Assembly: GCF_008728515.1 (NCBI RefSeq)
Contig: NC_044978.1
Location: 146,502,262 to 146,566,261, forward strand
Source of the DNA: Papio anubis
Lineage: Eukaryota; Chordata; Mammalia; Primates; Cercopithecidae
Reading direction: 5' to 3'
Length of the DNA stretch: 64,000 bases
The translations under genes and the position numbers were made by a program. The notes below the pieces were generated by a model. The model had not been told where the DNA came from, searched no databases, and was given only the letters and a program-made list of their open reading frames with translations. Numbering within the stretch: the stretch's first letter is position 1; the number at the start of each line of letters is the position of its first letter. Of the stretch, positions 31,679 to 42,620 are shown piece after piece.

Positions 31679-31957
31679 GCCGGGGTCGGTGGCTCAGACC
31701 TATAATCCCAGCACTTTGGGAGGCCAAGGCGGGTGACTCTTTTGAAGTCAGGAGTTTGAGACCAGCCTGGCCAACATGGTGAAACCCCATCTCTACTAAA
31801 AATACAAAATAGCCAGGCTTGGTGGTTTGCACCTGTAATCCCAGCTACTTAGGAGGATGAGGCAGGAGAATCGCTTGAACCTGGAAGGCCAAGATCTCGC
31901 CATTGCACTCCGGCTTAGACAACAACAGCGAAATTCCATCTCAAAAAAAAAAAAAAA
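31679..31957 (+). mobile_element. Alu, slightly shortened right arm
   Basis: 'gggccggggtcggtggctc' to poly(A). About 20 bases missing before 'ccaagatctcgcc'. Confidence 0.91.
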
Positions 31958-32460
31958 GAATTTAAAAAGTCAAACTGAAAATTTCATTTAAATAATTAAA
32001 TGTGATGCTGAGAGAGATTTTATTTTTAACAGATTGGTGGGTACATTGTGAATGTTGGGTGTGTGTAATATAAAGAACACCAAGTTGGTGCTACTTTAAC
32101 AGAAATAAAACTTTGGTGGAGATCTTTCGGAGGATATAGCTTGTGCATGATTCTTCCTTTCTCTGAAAATTGCTACTGGTTTCCCAATTCATTAATGGTG
32201 GTTCACTTCATGTTTTAGACATGACCCTGCACACTTGTCCCCAGTTGATTAAACAAGGCATGTGCATCTGGAGAAGCAAACCATAAATAATCAAAAAAAA
32301 AAATAAGTAAATTATTTTGTATTCTAGATGGTAAGTTCTATGGGAAAAAGAAAAAAGAATTCCATTTATTATCCTTGGCATTTCGTATTTGGACTGAGAG
32401 ATTCTAGTTTAGTCTGGGCTAGTCTAAGATGTAGGAGATGTAAACTCAGAAGATGAGAGG
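31958..32460. other. Unique A/T-rich stretch, no gene seen
   Basis: No open frame of note and no repeat I can name. Confidence 0.5.
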
Positions 32461-32461
32461 T

Positions 32462-32588
32462 GGCTGGGTGTGGAGGCTCACACATGTAATCCCAGCATTT
32501 TGGGAGGCAGAGGTGGGCAGATCAATTGAGTCCAGGAGTTGGCCTGGCCAACATGGCGAAACACTGTCTCTACTAAAAATACAAACAA
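32462..32588 (+). mobile_element. Alu left arm
   Basis: 'ggctgggtgtggaggctc' to 'ctaaaaatacaaacaa', then replaced by the next Alu. Confidence 0.87.
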
Positions 32589-32885
32589 GGCTGGGCACAG
32601 TGGCTCATGCCTGTAATCCCAGCATTTTGGGAGGCTGAGGCAGACGGATCACAAGGTCAGGAGTTCGAGACCAGCCTGGCCAACATAGTGAAACTCTGTC
32701 ACTATTAAAAATACAAAAAATTAGCAGGAGCTTGGTGGCTGGCAACTGTAATCCCAGCTACTCAGGAGCCTGAGGCAGGAGAATTGCTTGAACCTGGGAG
32801 GCAGAGGTTGCAGTGAGCCGAGATCGCACCTTTGCACTCTAACCCAGGCAACAGTGAGAGACTCCGTCTCAAAACAAACAAACAA
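32589..32885 (+). mobile_element. Alu, full length
   Basis: 'ggctgggcacagtggctc' to a (CAAA)n tail. Confidence 0.92.
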
Positions 32886-32962
32886 TGAGAGGTGATTCTT
32901 TACTGCATGTCATGCGGACTGAAAAGCAAAGAAGGAGCTCTTTTTTAAAAGCAAAGTATGAA

Positions 32963-33262
32963 GGGCCAAGTGCAGTGGCTCACACCTGTACTCCCAACAT
33001 TTTGGAAGGTCAAGGCAGGTGGGTCACCTGAGTTCAGGAGTTCGAGACCAGCCTGACTAGCATGGTGAAACCCCATCTCTACTAAAAATACAAAAATTAG
33101 CCTGGCATAGTGGTGCATGCCTATAATCCCAGCTACTTGGGAGGCTGAGGCAGGAGAATCACTTGAACCCAGGAGACAGACATTGCAGTGAGTGGAGATC
33201 ACACCATTGCACTCCAGCCTGGGCAACAAGAGCGAAACTCTGGCTCGGAAAAAAAAAAAAAG
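32963..33262 (+). mobile_element. Alu, full length
   Basis: 'gggccaagtgcagtggctc' to poly(A). Confidence 0.92.
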
Positions 33263-33539
33263 GAATGAAGGAGATGTTGAGAGGAAAATTAGGAGTAGAA
33301 TGTATTCCTGATATCATCTTTCAGTTCTTACCTGACTCTTTTCTTGAAGTCTAGCTGTAATTTTACTTGGGTTCCATGAAGCACCCCTGTTATCATTATC
33401 ATATATATGATGATGATTTTATATATATACACATTTTTTTCCTTGCTTAAGCTAGCTTAAGTTCATTTCCTTTGCTTCCGGAAACCAAAGAGAACTAACA
33501 GCAATAGTGGCAATAATATGGACAACATTAACAATAGTA

Positions 33540-33850
33540 GGCTGTGCATGGTGGCTCACGCCTGTAATCCTAGCACTTTGGCAGGCCAAGGTAGGCAGAT
33601 AACGAGGTCAGGAGTTCGAGACCAGCCTGGCCAACATAGTAAAACCCTATCTCTACTAAAAATACAAAAAATTAGTTGGGTGTGGTGGCAGGTAACTATA
33701 ATCCCAGCTACTCGGGAGGCTGAGGCAGGAGAATCACTTGAACCTGGGAGGCGGAGGCGGAGGTTGCAGTGAGCCGAGATCGCACCGTTACTCTCCAGCC
33801 CAGGCAACAGTGTGAGACTCTGTCTCAAAAAAAAAAGAAAAGAAAAGAAA
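33540..33850 (+). mobile_element. Alu, full length
   Basis: 'aggctgtgcatggtggctc' to an (AAAAG)n tail. 'gcggaggcggagg' is a 6-base local duplication; 'aatagtag' on both sides suggests the target duplication. Confidence 0.92.
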
Positions 33851-33859
33851 ATAGTAGAC

Positions 33860-33924
33860 AACAGCTATTAAGCACATATTATGCTCCAGGCACTGTGCTA
33901 AGCACTTCAGGTACTTTATCTCAT
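33860..33924 (+). mobile_element. MIR/L2-like fragment
   Basis: 'caggcactgtgctaagcac' and 'ctttatctcattga' are MIR-type core wording. Confidence 0.6.
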
Positions 33925-33958
33925 TGAGATTATAGGGGTGAGCCACAGTGCCCAGCCT
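33925..33958 (-). mobile_element. Tiny Alu 5'-end remnant
   Basis: 'ggggtgagccacagtgccc' joined directly to MIR-like sequence. About 34 bases of the head of a minus-strand Alu, all that is left. Confidence 0.7.
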
Positions 33959-34440
33959 ATCCTGTGCTTCCTAAGGACTGAAAAAAGAACTGATATATTC
34001 TAGAAATATTTCCAAAAGAGTGGAAAGAAAAGGAGTTTTCTAGTTAAGATTCAATTTATCAAATAATTCAATTAACAAGAAACTTCCTGTATCCTGAAAA
34101 TTATGATATATCTCAGTTATGATTAGAAGGTGAAATTAGTCCTTAAATTTCCTGCAGACTCTGCTTAATTTTCTTTAGTCTTTAGACAAGCCTCTGCATA
34201 ACTGAACCCTGTAGAGTTTTCCCAAAACAGTATTTATCTAGGTAGTCCACATTCCAAGAACTGAGCAGTTTCTATAATTACTTGGAAAACTTTATAAGGC
34301 AAAAGTTGCGCAAATCCTTGGCACATCTCTCAGACAAGTCAAATAGTGTTGGCTACCAGTTCTAATTTGGTTACATTTCCAGTTAAACTAGAAATTTGAA
34401 GTTCAAGTACTTAACAATCTGCTGGTTATTATATAACGAC
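33959..34440. other. Unique stretch, no gene seen
   Basis: A/T-rich, no domain or repeat recognised. Confidence 0.5.
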
Positions 34441-34608
34441 TTTTTTTTTTTTTTTTTTTTTGAGACAGAGTCTCACTCTGTCCCCCAGGCTAGAGTGCAG
34501 TGGCATGATCTTGGCTCACTGCAACCTCTGCCTCCCAGGTTCAAGCAATTCTTCTGCCTCAGCCTCCCAAGTAGCTGAGAATACAGGCGTGAGCCACTGT
34601 GCCCAGCC
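34441..34608 (-). mobile_element. Alu with internal deletion
   Basis: Long T tail, right arm to 'gtagctgagaatacag', then 'gcgtgagccactgtgccc'. The left arm is lost. Confidence 0.9.
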
Positions 34609-34655
34609 TATAATGACATTTGATTGGTTATAAATAATAGAAAATGTTTTTCTTG

Positions 34656-34817
34656 GCTGGACTCTGTGGCTCACACCTGTAATGCCAGCACTTTGGGAAG
34701 CTGAGACAGGAGGATTGCTGGAGCTCAGGAAGGAGATCAAGGCTGCAGTAAACTGTGATTGCGCCACTGCACTCCAGCTTGGGCAGAGTGAGACTCTTCC
34801 TCAAAAAAAGAAAAACA
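34656..34817 (+). mobile_element. Alu with internal deletion
   Basis: 'ggctggactctgtggctc' followed by right-arm sequence from 'ggaggattgctggagctc'. Old type. Confidence 0.87.
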
Positions 34818-35131
34818 GGCGGGGAGAGAGCAATGGTTCACGTCTGTAATCCCAGCACTTTGGGAGGACAAGGCAGGCGGATCACCTGAGCTCAGGAGTT
34901 TGAGACCAGCCTGGGCTACCTAGTGAGACCCTGTGTCTACAAAAAATACAAAAATAAGCCAGGTATCCTAGTGAGTGCCTGTAGTCCCAGCTACTACTTC
35001 AAAGGCTGATGTGGGAGGATTGCTTGAGTCCTGGAGGTCCAAGCTGCAGTGAACCGAGATAATGCCACTGCATTCCAACCTGGGTGTCCACCGTCTCAAA
35101 ATAACAAAATAAAACAAAACAAAATAAAGTA
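34818..35131 (+). mobile_element. Alu, old, (AAAAC)n tail
   Basis: 'ggcggggagagagcaatgg' to 'ccgtctcaaaataac'. Confidence 0.88.
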
Positions 35132-35195
35132 ACTTCCTTGACTTTTGTCCTTCCAATTTTGCAGAACCTCAGTTATTCATTGTATTCTTCCATTC

Positions 35196-35487
35196 TTTTT
35201 TTTTTTTTAAGCAGAGTCTCGCTCTGTCGCCAGGCTGGAGTGCAGTGGCGCAATCTTAGCTCACTACAACCTCTGCCTGCTGGGTTCAAGCAATTCTCCT
35301 GCCTCAGCCTCACGAGTAGCTGGGACTGAAGGCGCGCACCACCACACCCAGCTAATTTTTGTATTTTTAGTAGAGGCAGGGTTTCACCATGTTGGCCAGG
35401 ATGGTCTCAATCTCTTGACCTCCTGATCCGCTCGCCTAAGCCTCTCAAAATGCTGGGGTTACAGGAATGAGCCACTGTGCCCGGCCT
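35196..35487 (-). mobile_element. Alu, full length
   Basis: T tail, 'aagcagagtctcgctctg' to 'ccactgtgcccggcc'. The host site reads 'ttcttccattctt' on its left. Confidence 0.93.
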
Positions 35488-35790
35488 TTTTTTTTTTTTT
35501 TTTTTTTGAGACGGAGTCTGGCCCTGTCATCCAGACTGGAGTGCAGTGACGCCATCTCAGCTCACTGTAACGTCCGCCTCGAGGGTTCAAGCAATTCTCC
35601 TAACTCAGCCTCCCGAGTAGCTGGGACTACAGGCACACACCACCACACCTGGCTGATTTTTGTATTTTTAGTAGAGATGGGGTTTCATCACGTTGGTCAG
35701 CCTGGTCTTGAACTCCTGACCTCAGGTAATCCACCTGCCTCGGCTTCCCAAAGTGCTGGGATTACAGGCATGAGAGGCTGGGCCCAGCCT
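35488..35790 (-). mobile_element. Alu, full length
   Basis: T tail, 'gagacggagtctggccctg' to 'gaggctgggcccagcc', abutting the previous Alu. Confidence 0.93.
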
Positions 35791-35805
35791 ATACTTCCAT
35801 TCTTC

Positions 35806-36104
35806 TCCTTTTTCCCCCCCCCGGAGACGTAGTTTTGCTCTGTCACCCAGGCTGGAGTGCAGTGGTGTGATCTTGGCTCACTGCAAACTCTGCCTCCTGG
35901 GTTCAAGCAATTCTCCTGCCTCAGCCTCCCGAGTAGCTGTAATTACAGGCACCCACCACCACATCCGGCTAATTTTTTGTATTTTTAGTAGAGACGGGGT
36001 TGCATCATGTTGGCCAGGCTGGTCTCAAACTCCTGACCTCGTGATCCGCCCGCCTGAGCCTCCCAAAGTGCTGGGATTACAGGCGTGAGCCACCACGTGC
36101 AGCC
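35806..36104 (-). mobile_element. Alu with C-run at its tail, target duplication
   Basis: The poly(T) tail has become 'tttttccccccccccc'. 'tatacttccattctt' is repeated on both sides (about 35791-35805 and 36105-36119). Confidence 0.93.
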
Positions 36105-36308
36105 TATACTTCCATTCTTAAACTGCTTTTAAAATTTTAGTTTGAACTTTTGCACAACTGAAAAATGACAAATCAATACTTGAAGCAAGGGTTTGGTAAA
36201 GCTGTCTGCCATACAACAGCTCCATTTTTGCAGTTTTTCCACATTAGTTGTATAATTATTTAAATATTTGCTTGCATATTGTTCTATTGCATAAGAATGT
36301 TTGTAAAT

Positions 36309-36415
36309 GGGCCTGGCACGGTGGCTCATGCCTGTGGATCACCTGAAGTCAGGAGTTCAAGATCAGCCTGACTAACATGGTGAAACTGTCTCTACTAAAA
36401 ATACAAACATTAGGG
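36309..36415 (+). mobile_element. Alu, heavily deleted
   Basis: 'gggcctggcacggtggctc' jumps to 'gatcacctgaagtcagg' and stops at 'caaacattag'. Confidence 0.85.
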
Positions 36416-36704
36416 GGCTGGGCGTGGTGGCTCACACCTGTAATCCCAGCACTTTGGGAGGCTGAGGTGGGTGGATCATGAGGTCAGGAGTTTGAGACCA
36501 GTCTGACCAACATGGTGAAACCCCATCTCTACTAAAAATGCAAAAATTACCTGGGCATGGTGGCATGCTTTTGTAATCCCAGCTACTCAGGAGGCTGAGG
36601 CAGCAGAGCTGCTTGAACCTAGGAGGCGGAGGTTGCGGTGAGCCAAGATGGCCCCACTGCACTCCAGCCTGGGTGACAGAGTGAGAATCCGTCTGAAGAA
36701 AAAA
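36416..36704 (+). mobile_element. Alu, full length
   Basis: 'gggctgggcgtggtggctc' to 'gaagaaaaaaaac'. It is inserted in the middle of the Alu formed by 36309-36415 and 36707-36890. Confidence 0.9.
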
Positions 36705-36706
36705 AA

Positions 36707-36890
36707 CAAATTAGCCAGGCGTGGTGGGAGGCTCCTGTAATCCCAGCTACTTGGGAGGCTGAGGCAGAAGAATCGCTTGAACCTGGAAGGCAGAGGTTGC
36801 AGTGAGCCAAGATCGCGTCATTGCACTCCAGACTGGGCAACAAGAGCGAAACTCTGCCTCAAAAGAAAAAGAAAAGAAAGAAAATGAGAA
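36707..36890 (+). mobile_element. Alu right arm
   Basis: 'attagccaggcgtggtggg' to an (AAAAG)n tail. Confidence 0.88.
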
Positions 36891-37051
36891 AATATACATG
36901 GACATAAAGCTGGGAACACTAGCCACTAGGGACTCCAAAAGGAGAGAGGGAGAGGGGAAAGGGCTGAAAAACTTCCTACTGAGTACTATGTTCACTGTCT
37001 GGGTGATGTGATCAATAGAAGCCCAAACCTTAGCATTACACAATTTATTCT

Positions 37052-37357
37052 TTTTTTTTTTTTTTTTTTTTTTTTGAGATGGAGTCTCACTCTGTCACCC
37101 AGGCTGGAGTGCGGGGGCGCCATCTCGGGTCACTGCAAGCTCCGCCTCCCAGGTTCACGCCATTCTCCTGCCTCAGCCTCCCGAGTAGCTGGGACTACAG
37201 GCGCCCACCACCATGCCTGGCCAATTTTTTTTGTATTTTTAGTAGAGATGGGGTTTCACCATGTTAGCCAGGGTGGTCTTGATCTCCTGACCTTGTGATC
37301 CACCCGTCTTGGCCTCCCAAAGCGCTGGGATTACAGGTGTGAGCCACCGTGCCCAGC
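37052..37357 (-). mobile_element. Alu, AluY-like
   Basis: Long T tail to 'ccaccgtgcccagcc'. 'acaatttattctt' / 'acaatttagtctt' on the two sides is a slightly decayed target duplication. Confidence 0.94.
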
Positions 37358-37640
37358 CACAATTTAGTCTTATAATAAACCTGTACATGTACCCCTGAAT
37401 CCGAAATTTAAAAAAGAGCAAATAAAGAAATTGATTTATGCTTACAGAGTTAACACAACTGAAAAAAATGTAGAAATCAGGTAAGCTGTTGTTTACAGCT
37501 ATATAGATGTTTCACAGTTCTTTAAAAGCAAATGTTTAGGTCAACATGAGAATGATGACATTTTTCTCTCAGAGGGGAAATGTTTTTGCTTTCTTATGGC
37601 TACTAACTACTCCACTTTAAGACAGGTTTTTTTTCTTCTT

Positions 37641-37947
37641 CCTTTTTTTTTCTTTTTTTTTTTTTGAAACAAAGAGTCTCGTTCTGTCACCCAGGCTGGA
37701 GTGCAATGGCGTGATCTCAGCTCACTGCAACCTCTGCCTCCTGGGTTCAAGCAATTCTCCTGCTTCAGCCTCCTGAGTAGCTGGTATTACAGGCACCTGC
37801 CACCTCGCCTGTATAATTTTTGCAGTTTTAGTACAGATGGTGTTTTACCATGTTGGCCAGGCTGGTCTCAAACTCCTCACCTCATGATCCGACCACTTCG
37901 GCCTCCCAAAGTACTGGGATTACAGGGGTGAGCCATTGTACCCAGCC
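37641..37947 (-). mobile_element. Alu, full length
   Basis: Interrupted T tail, 'gaaacaaagagtctcg' to 'ccattgtacccagcc'. Confidence 0.92.
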
Positions 37948-37975
37948 AAGACAATTTTTGCATATGGCTGGTGTA

Positions 37976-38432
37976 TTGGTTTCATAGGACTGTTGTATTG
38001 AAGTGCCACAAATATGGTGGCTTAAAACAACAGAAACTTACACTTTTACAGTTTCAGAGTCTAGAAGTCCGAAATCTAGGTGTGAACAAGGCTATGTTCG
38101 CTTTGAAGGCTTGAGGAAAGAATCCTTCCCTGTCTCTTTCTCTGTTTCTGGTGCTTGCTGGTGATCCTTGTCATTCCTTGGCTTGCAGTCATCACTCCAT
38201 TCATTGCCTCCATCCCCACACGGGACTTCATCCCTGTGTGTCTTCATATCTTCTTATTAAGACACTGGTCAGTGGATTTAGGGCCTACCCTAATACAGTA
38301 TGAGTTTGTTTTAAATAATTACATCTGCAAAGATGCTGCTTCCAAATAAGACCATATTAGGAGGTTCCAGGTGGACATGAATTGTGTGTGTGTGTGTGTG
38401 TGATGGGGCACTATTCAACCCACTACAGATGG
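37976..38432 (+). mobile_element. Ancient interspersed repeat
   Basis: 'gtggcttaaaacaacagaaa', 'tctagaagtccgaaatc', 'cagtggatttagggcctacc' and 'cactattcaacccactaca' are successive landmarks of a common old mammalian repeat. Family not assigned. A (TG)n run at 38384-38402 lies near its end. Confidence 0.65.
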
Positions 38433-38560
38433 GTTCATGAATCTTGGTTAAGATTTCATAAAGTCCAATTGTTCATTCTAAGTTAGGTCATATTTGGTGG
38501 TTAACATCAGAAATGTACTCAAATTAGCTCAGATAAAAGATATTTTACATGAAGAAAACA

Positions 38561-38856
38561 ATTTTTTTGTGTGACAGTCTTGCTCTGTTGCCCAGGCTGG
38601 AGTGCAATGGTGCGATCTCGGCTCACTGCAAGCTCCACCTCCTGGGTTCATGCCAGTTTCCCATCTCAGCCTCCTGAGACTGGGACTACAGCTACAGCGT
38701 GCCCACCACCACGCCCGGATAATTTTTTGTATTTTTCAGTAGAGACGGGGTTTCACCATGTTAGCCAGGATGGTCTGGATCTCCTGACCTCGTGATCCAC
38801 CTGCCTCGGCCTCCCAAAGTGCTGGGATTGCAGGCGTGAGCCACCGCACCTGGGCA
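38561..38856 (-). mobile_element. Alu, full length, AluY-like
   Basis: 'gtgtgacagtcttgctctg' to 'gccaccgcacctgggc'. Confidence 0.92.
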
Positions 38857-38948
38857 TGATTATCTTCTCTAATACATTTGATAAATGAATCTATTCTGCC
38901 CGTAACTGTAGTAAAGAAGTACATGTCATAAGTTTACTTTCTTATTCT

Positions 38949-39112
38949 ATTTTTATTTTTTTGAGACAGGGTCTTACTCTGTCACCCAGGCTGGAGTTCA
39001 GTGGTGTAATCACAGCTCACTGAAGCCTCGATCACCTGGGCTCAAGTGATCTTCCCACTTCAGCCTCTTGAGTAGCTGGAAATACAGGTACATGCCATGA
39101 TGCCTGGCTAAT
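38949..39112 (-). mobile_element. Alu right arm
   Basis: 'gagacagggtcttactctg' to 'catgatgcctggctaa', cut by the next Alu. Confidence 0.88.
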
Positions 39113-39373
39113 TTTTTTTTGTCCTTTTTTAGACTGAGTCTTGCCCTGTTGCCCGGGCTGGAGTGCAATGGCACGTCTTGGCTCACTGCAACCTCCACCT
39201 CCCAAGTTCAAGTAGTTCTCTTGAATCACACTGGGCTAATTTTTGTATTTTTAGTAGAGAAGGGGGTTTCACCGTGTTGGCCAGGCTTGTCTCGAACTCC
39301 TGACTTCAGGTGATCTGCCTGCCACGGCCTCCCAAAGCGCTGGGATTACAGGTGTGAGCCACTGCACCTCGCC
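39113..39373 (-). mobile_element. Alu, internal deletion
   Basis: 'agactgagtcttgccctg' to 'gccactgcacctcgcc'. About 35 bases lost around 'cttgaatcacactgggc'. Confidence 0.9.
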
Positions 39374-39676
39374 CTATTTATTTATTTATTTTTGAGGAGG
39401 AGTCTCACCCTATCGCTCAGGCTGGAGTGCAATGATGCGATCTCGGCCCACTGCAACCTCCACTTCCCAGGTTCAAGCAATTCTCCCGCCTCAGCCTCCC
39501 AAGTAGCTGGGATTACAGGTGCATACCACCACACCTGGCTAATTTTTGTATTTTAAGTAGAGACAGGGTTTCACCATGTTGGCCAGGCTGGTCTCAAACT
39601 CCTGACCTGAGGTGATTCACCTGCCTTGGCCTCCCAAAGTGTTGGGCGTACAGGCGTGAGCCACCATGCTCAGGTC
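39374..39676 (-). mobile_element. Alu, full length, (TTTA)n tail
   Basis: 'gaggaggagtctcaccc' to 'ccaccatgctcaggtc'. Confidence 0.93.
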
Positions 39677-39935
39677 TTTTTTCTTTTTCTTTTTCTTTTT
39701 TTTTTTTTTTTTAGACAGAGTCTTTCTCTGTCGCCCAGGCTGGAGTGCAGTGATGCAGTCTCAGTTCACTGCAACCCCTGCTTCCCAGTCATACAATTCT
39801 GATGCCTCAGCCTCCCAGGTAGCTGGGACTACAGGTGTGCACCACCCCACGAGGCTAATTTTTGCATATATATATATATATATATTTTTTTTTTTTTTAG
39901 TAGAGATGAGATTTTGCCAAGTTGGTCAGGAGCTC
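39677..39935 (-). mobile_element. Alu, 5' truncated, with (TA)n in the linker
   Basis: 'agacagagtctttctctg' to 'gccaagttggtcagg'. The middle A-rich linker has turned into a (TA)n run plus poly(T) (39867-39898). Confidence 0.9.
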
Positions 39936-40131
39936 TAGAATTTATATATAAAAGGAGTTGTAGTGAAATTGGGGGTCGGAGTTTGTCCTCAAATTGCACT
40001 GGACGCAATTTTGTACATTGATTATATAATTGAATGTGTGTGTGAGGGGGACACTGATTGAAATTATGTGGGGGGTAGAATAAAGACTCACAAAGCCACC
40101 CCTTTGTGCAATTATTAACCACAGAAAACTC

Positions 40132-40412
40132 TTTTTTTTGTTTTTAATTGAGACCATGTCTTGTTCTGTGGTCCAGGCTGGAGTTGGGAGTACAGTGGCA
40201 TGGTCTTGGCTCACTACAACCTGCGCCTCCCAGGCTTAAGGGATTCTCCCACCTCAGTCTCCCAAGTAGCTGGGACTATGGATGTGTGCCTGTAGGCTAA
40301 TTTTTGTATTTTTTTGGTATAGACAGGGTTTTGTCATGTTGGCCGGGCTGTTCTTGAACTCCTGGGCTCAAGGCATCCTCCTGCCCTGGCCCCTCCAATG
40401 TGCTGGGATTAA
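40132..40412 (-). mobile_element. Alu, old, 5' truncated
   Basis: 'gagaccatgtcttgttctg' to 'aatgtgctgggattaa'. Confidence 0.88.
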
Positions 40413-40477
40413 AACTTTTTCCTCCAAAACAAATTGGATTAAATCACTTCTAAGCCTTGTGTGTTTTTTTGTGGTTT

Positions 40478-40527
40478 TGTTTGTTGGTTGGTTGGTTGGT
40501 TGGTTGGTTGGTTGGTTGGTTGGTTGT
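40478..40527. repeat. (TTGG)n microsatellite
   Basis: About eleven tandem ttgg units that replace the poly(T) tail of the Alu on the right. Confidence 0.92.
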
Positions 40528-40811
40528 TTTTGAGACAGAGTCTCACTCTGTTACCAAGCTGGAGTGCAGTGGTGCGACCTCAGCTCACTGCAATCTCCGC
40601 CTCCCAGGTTCAAGCGATTCTCCTGCCTCAGCCTCCTGAGTGGCTGGGACTACAGGCACACGCCACCAGGCCCTGCTAATTTTAGTATTTTTAGTAGAGA
40701 TGGGGGTTTCACCATGTTGGCCAGGATAGTCTCAAACTCCTGACCTAGTGATCTGCCTGCCTCTGCTTCCTAAACTGCTGGGATTACAGGGGTGAGCCAC
40801 CGTGGCCCGGC
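40528..40811 (-). mobile_element. Alu, full length
   Basis: 'gagacagagtctcactctg' to 'ccaccgtggcccggc'. Confidence 0.93.
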
Positions 40812-40996
40812 TGTTATTTTTTTGTGTTTTACCCTGTGGTTACGTTTATTAGCTATTCTCTCCACAACAACTATTCGTTGCAACTCATTCTTCAAAGCCT
40901 AGCCTCAAATGTCTCTTTTGTGAAGCTCCCTAGCATCGCTTTTCCAGGCTCCCAGACAATGTGGTTCACATCTCCAATATAAAACATATCACAGTG

Positions 40997-41323
40997 GCCA
41001 GGCGCGGTGGCTCACGCCTGTAATCCCAGCACTTTGGGAGGTTGAAGCAGGCAGATCACTTGAGGTCAGGAGTTTGAGACTAGCCTGGCCAAAATAATGA
41101 AATCCAGTCATCCCTATTAAAAATACAAAAATCAGCTGGTTTTGGTGGTGCATGCCTGTGATCCCAGCTACTCAGGAGGCTGAGGCAGGAGAATGGCTTG
41201 AACCTGCAAGGTGGAAGTTTCAGTGAGCCAAGATTGCACCACTGTACTCCAGTCTGGGCAACAGAGTGAGACTCCCTCTCAAACAGAAAACAAAATCAAA
41301 AACAAAACCAAAAACACAAAAAC
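40997..41323 (+). mobile_element. Alu inserted in L2, target duplication
   Basis: 'ggccaggcgcggtggctc' to an (AAAAC)n tail. 'aaacatatcacag' occurs on both sides. Confidence 0.94.
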
Positions 41324-41419
41324 ATATCACAGGCTTGTCTCAAATTGGGATTAGATGTATGTCTCCAGTTCCTCCAATAGACTGTGATCCTGTAAAGCAT
41401 AGGGACTTTGTCATGGTTT

Positions 41420-41708
41420 TTTTTTTTTGAGATGGAGTCTCACTCTGTCACCCAGGCTGGAGTGCAGTGGTGTAATTTTGGCTCACCGCAACCTCCATCT
41501 CCTGGGTTCGAGTGATTCTCCTATCTCAGCCTCCTGAGTAGCTGGGATTACAGGCACGTGCCACCATGCCCAGCTAATTTTTGTATTTTTAGTAAAGATG
41601 AGGTTTTCACATGTTGGTCAGGTTGGTCTCGAGCTCCTGACCTCGGGATCCACCCGCCTCCGCCTCCCAAAGTGCTAGGATTACAGGTATAAGGCACCCA
41701 GCCCGGCC
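41420..41708 (-). mobile_element. Alu inserted in L2
   Basis: T tail, 'gagatggagtctcactc' to 'ggcacccagcccggcc'. Confidence 0.93.
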
Positions 41709-41999
41709 TTTTTTTTTTTTTGAGATGGAGTCTCACTCTGTCCCCGAGGCTGGAGTGCAGTGGTGTGATCTTGGCTTACTGCAACCTCTGCCTCCCGGGT
41801 TCAAGAAATTCTCCTGCCTCAGCCTCCCGAGTAGCTGGGATTACAGGCGCCCACCACCATGACCAGCTAATTTTTTGTATTTTTAGTAGAGACAGGATTT
41901 CACCATGTCGGGCAGGCTGGTCTTAAACTCCTGACCTTGTGATCCGTTCTCGGCCTCCCAAAGTGCTGGAATTACAGGTGTGAGCCAGCATGCCCAGCC
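41709..41999 (-). mobile_element. Alu, abutting the previous one
   Basis: T tail, 'gagatggagtctcactc' to 'ccagcatgcccagccg'. Confidence 0.93.
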
Positions 42000-42189
42000 G
42001 GATTTTGTTTTTAACATATTCTCTCAGTGCCTAGTTCAATGCCTTACCCAGTACAGGAGCTCAGTGACTGTTTAATTAACTTTTATGATAGCATGGATAT
42101 CTTTTAGGCCCTAAATCTGATCTGATCCAAGCACAGTCCTCATTATCTTGATAGTGGTTCTAGTTACTCAGGCTGAAAACTTTTAAGAG

Positions 42190-42620
42190 TCATCTTTGAT
42201 TTCTTTCTTTTCTTCTTCTTCTTTTTTTTTTTTTTTTAACGAAAGTTTATTCTTAAATGTACAACAGCTCCAAAACAACACTTAATTCCAGCTATCGGTG
42301 GCAAAAGATGTTATGGCAGGGAATACTGATGTTTAAATACTGATGAAATAAAGGGTCATCATTTCCTCAGGCACAAGGAACAGCTTACTTTTTGCCAGAT
42401 TTCTTAATTCCACCTGTGGTCAGGGGCCCCTTCCCTGCCACCTTCGCTTTTAGCTCCTCGAGTTTCTTTTGCTCCTCTTTTTGTTTCTGCTTGAAAGCCT
42501 TCTCTTCCTTGTGCATCTCCTTGGCCTGCTTCTTGGGCTGTTTCAGGGGCTTCTTCTTGCCACCTTCGCGGCTGGACATGGCACCTGCTGTCATCCCTGA
42601 TTTCTTGTCTCTTCTTCTTC
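42190..42620 (-). mobile_element. TMA7 retrocopy with tail and target duplication
   Basis: Minus-strand copy of a spliced mRNA: coding frame, complete 3' UTR, an AATAAA signal (42246-42251 region) and a poly(A) tail (poly(T) at about 42222-42238). Similar flanks, 'gtcatctttgatttctt' on the left (from about 42190) and 'gtcatccctgatttctt' on the right (from about 42589), look like a decayed target duplication, as expected of L1-driven retroposition. Confidence 0.85.
42385..42579 (-). CDS. TMA7-like: TMA7-like retrogene or pseudogene, frame intact
   Basis: ATG at 42579-42577, stop TAA at 42387-42385: 64 codons, exactly the length of TMA7 (translation machinery-associated 7, formerly CCDC72), a small Lys/Glu-rich protein linked to ribosomes. 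Nearly all residues agree with the parent as I know it. A handful differ, notably around MHKEEKAF, and the C-terminal GGIKKSGKK is kept. There is no stop or frameshift, and the frame stays open upstream of the ATG. It has no introns and lies in Alu-rich intergenic DNA without a visible promoter. It is most likely an untranscribed processed copy; an intact 195-base frame could survive by chance. Confidence 0.8.
   Translation of the reverse strand: MSSREGGKKKPLKQPKKQAKEMHKEEKAFKQKQKEEQKKLEELKAKVAGKGPLTTGGIKKSGKK

Larger units (their letters stand above)
40860..42090 (-). mobile_element. L2 3' region in three pieces
   Basis: 'tcttcaaagcctagcctcaa', 'actgtgatcctgtaaagca' and 'agtgcctagttcaatgcc' are inverted L2 3'-end landmarks at about 40860-40990, 41330-41415 and 42000-42090. 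Three Alus split them. Confidence 0.65.
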
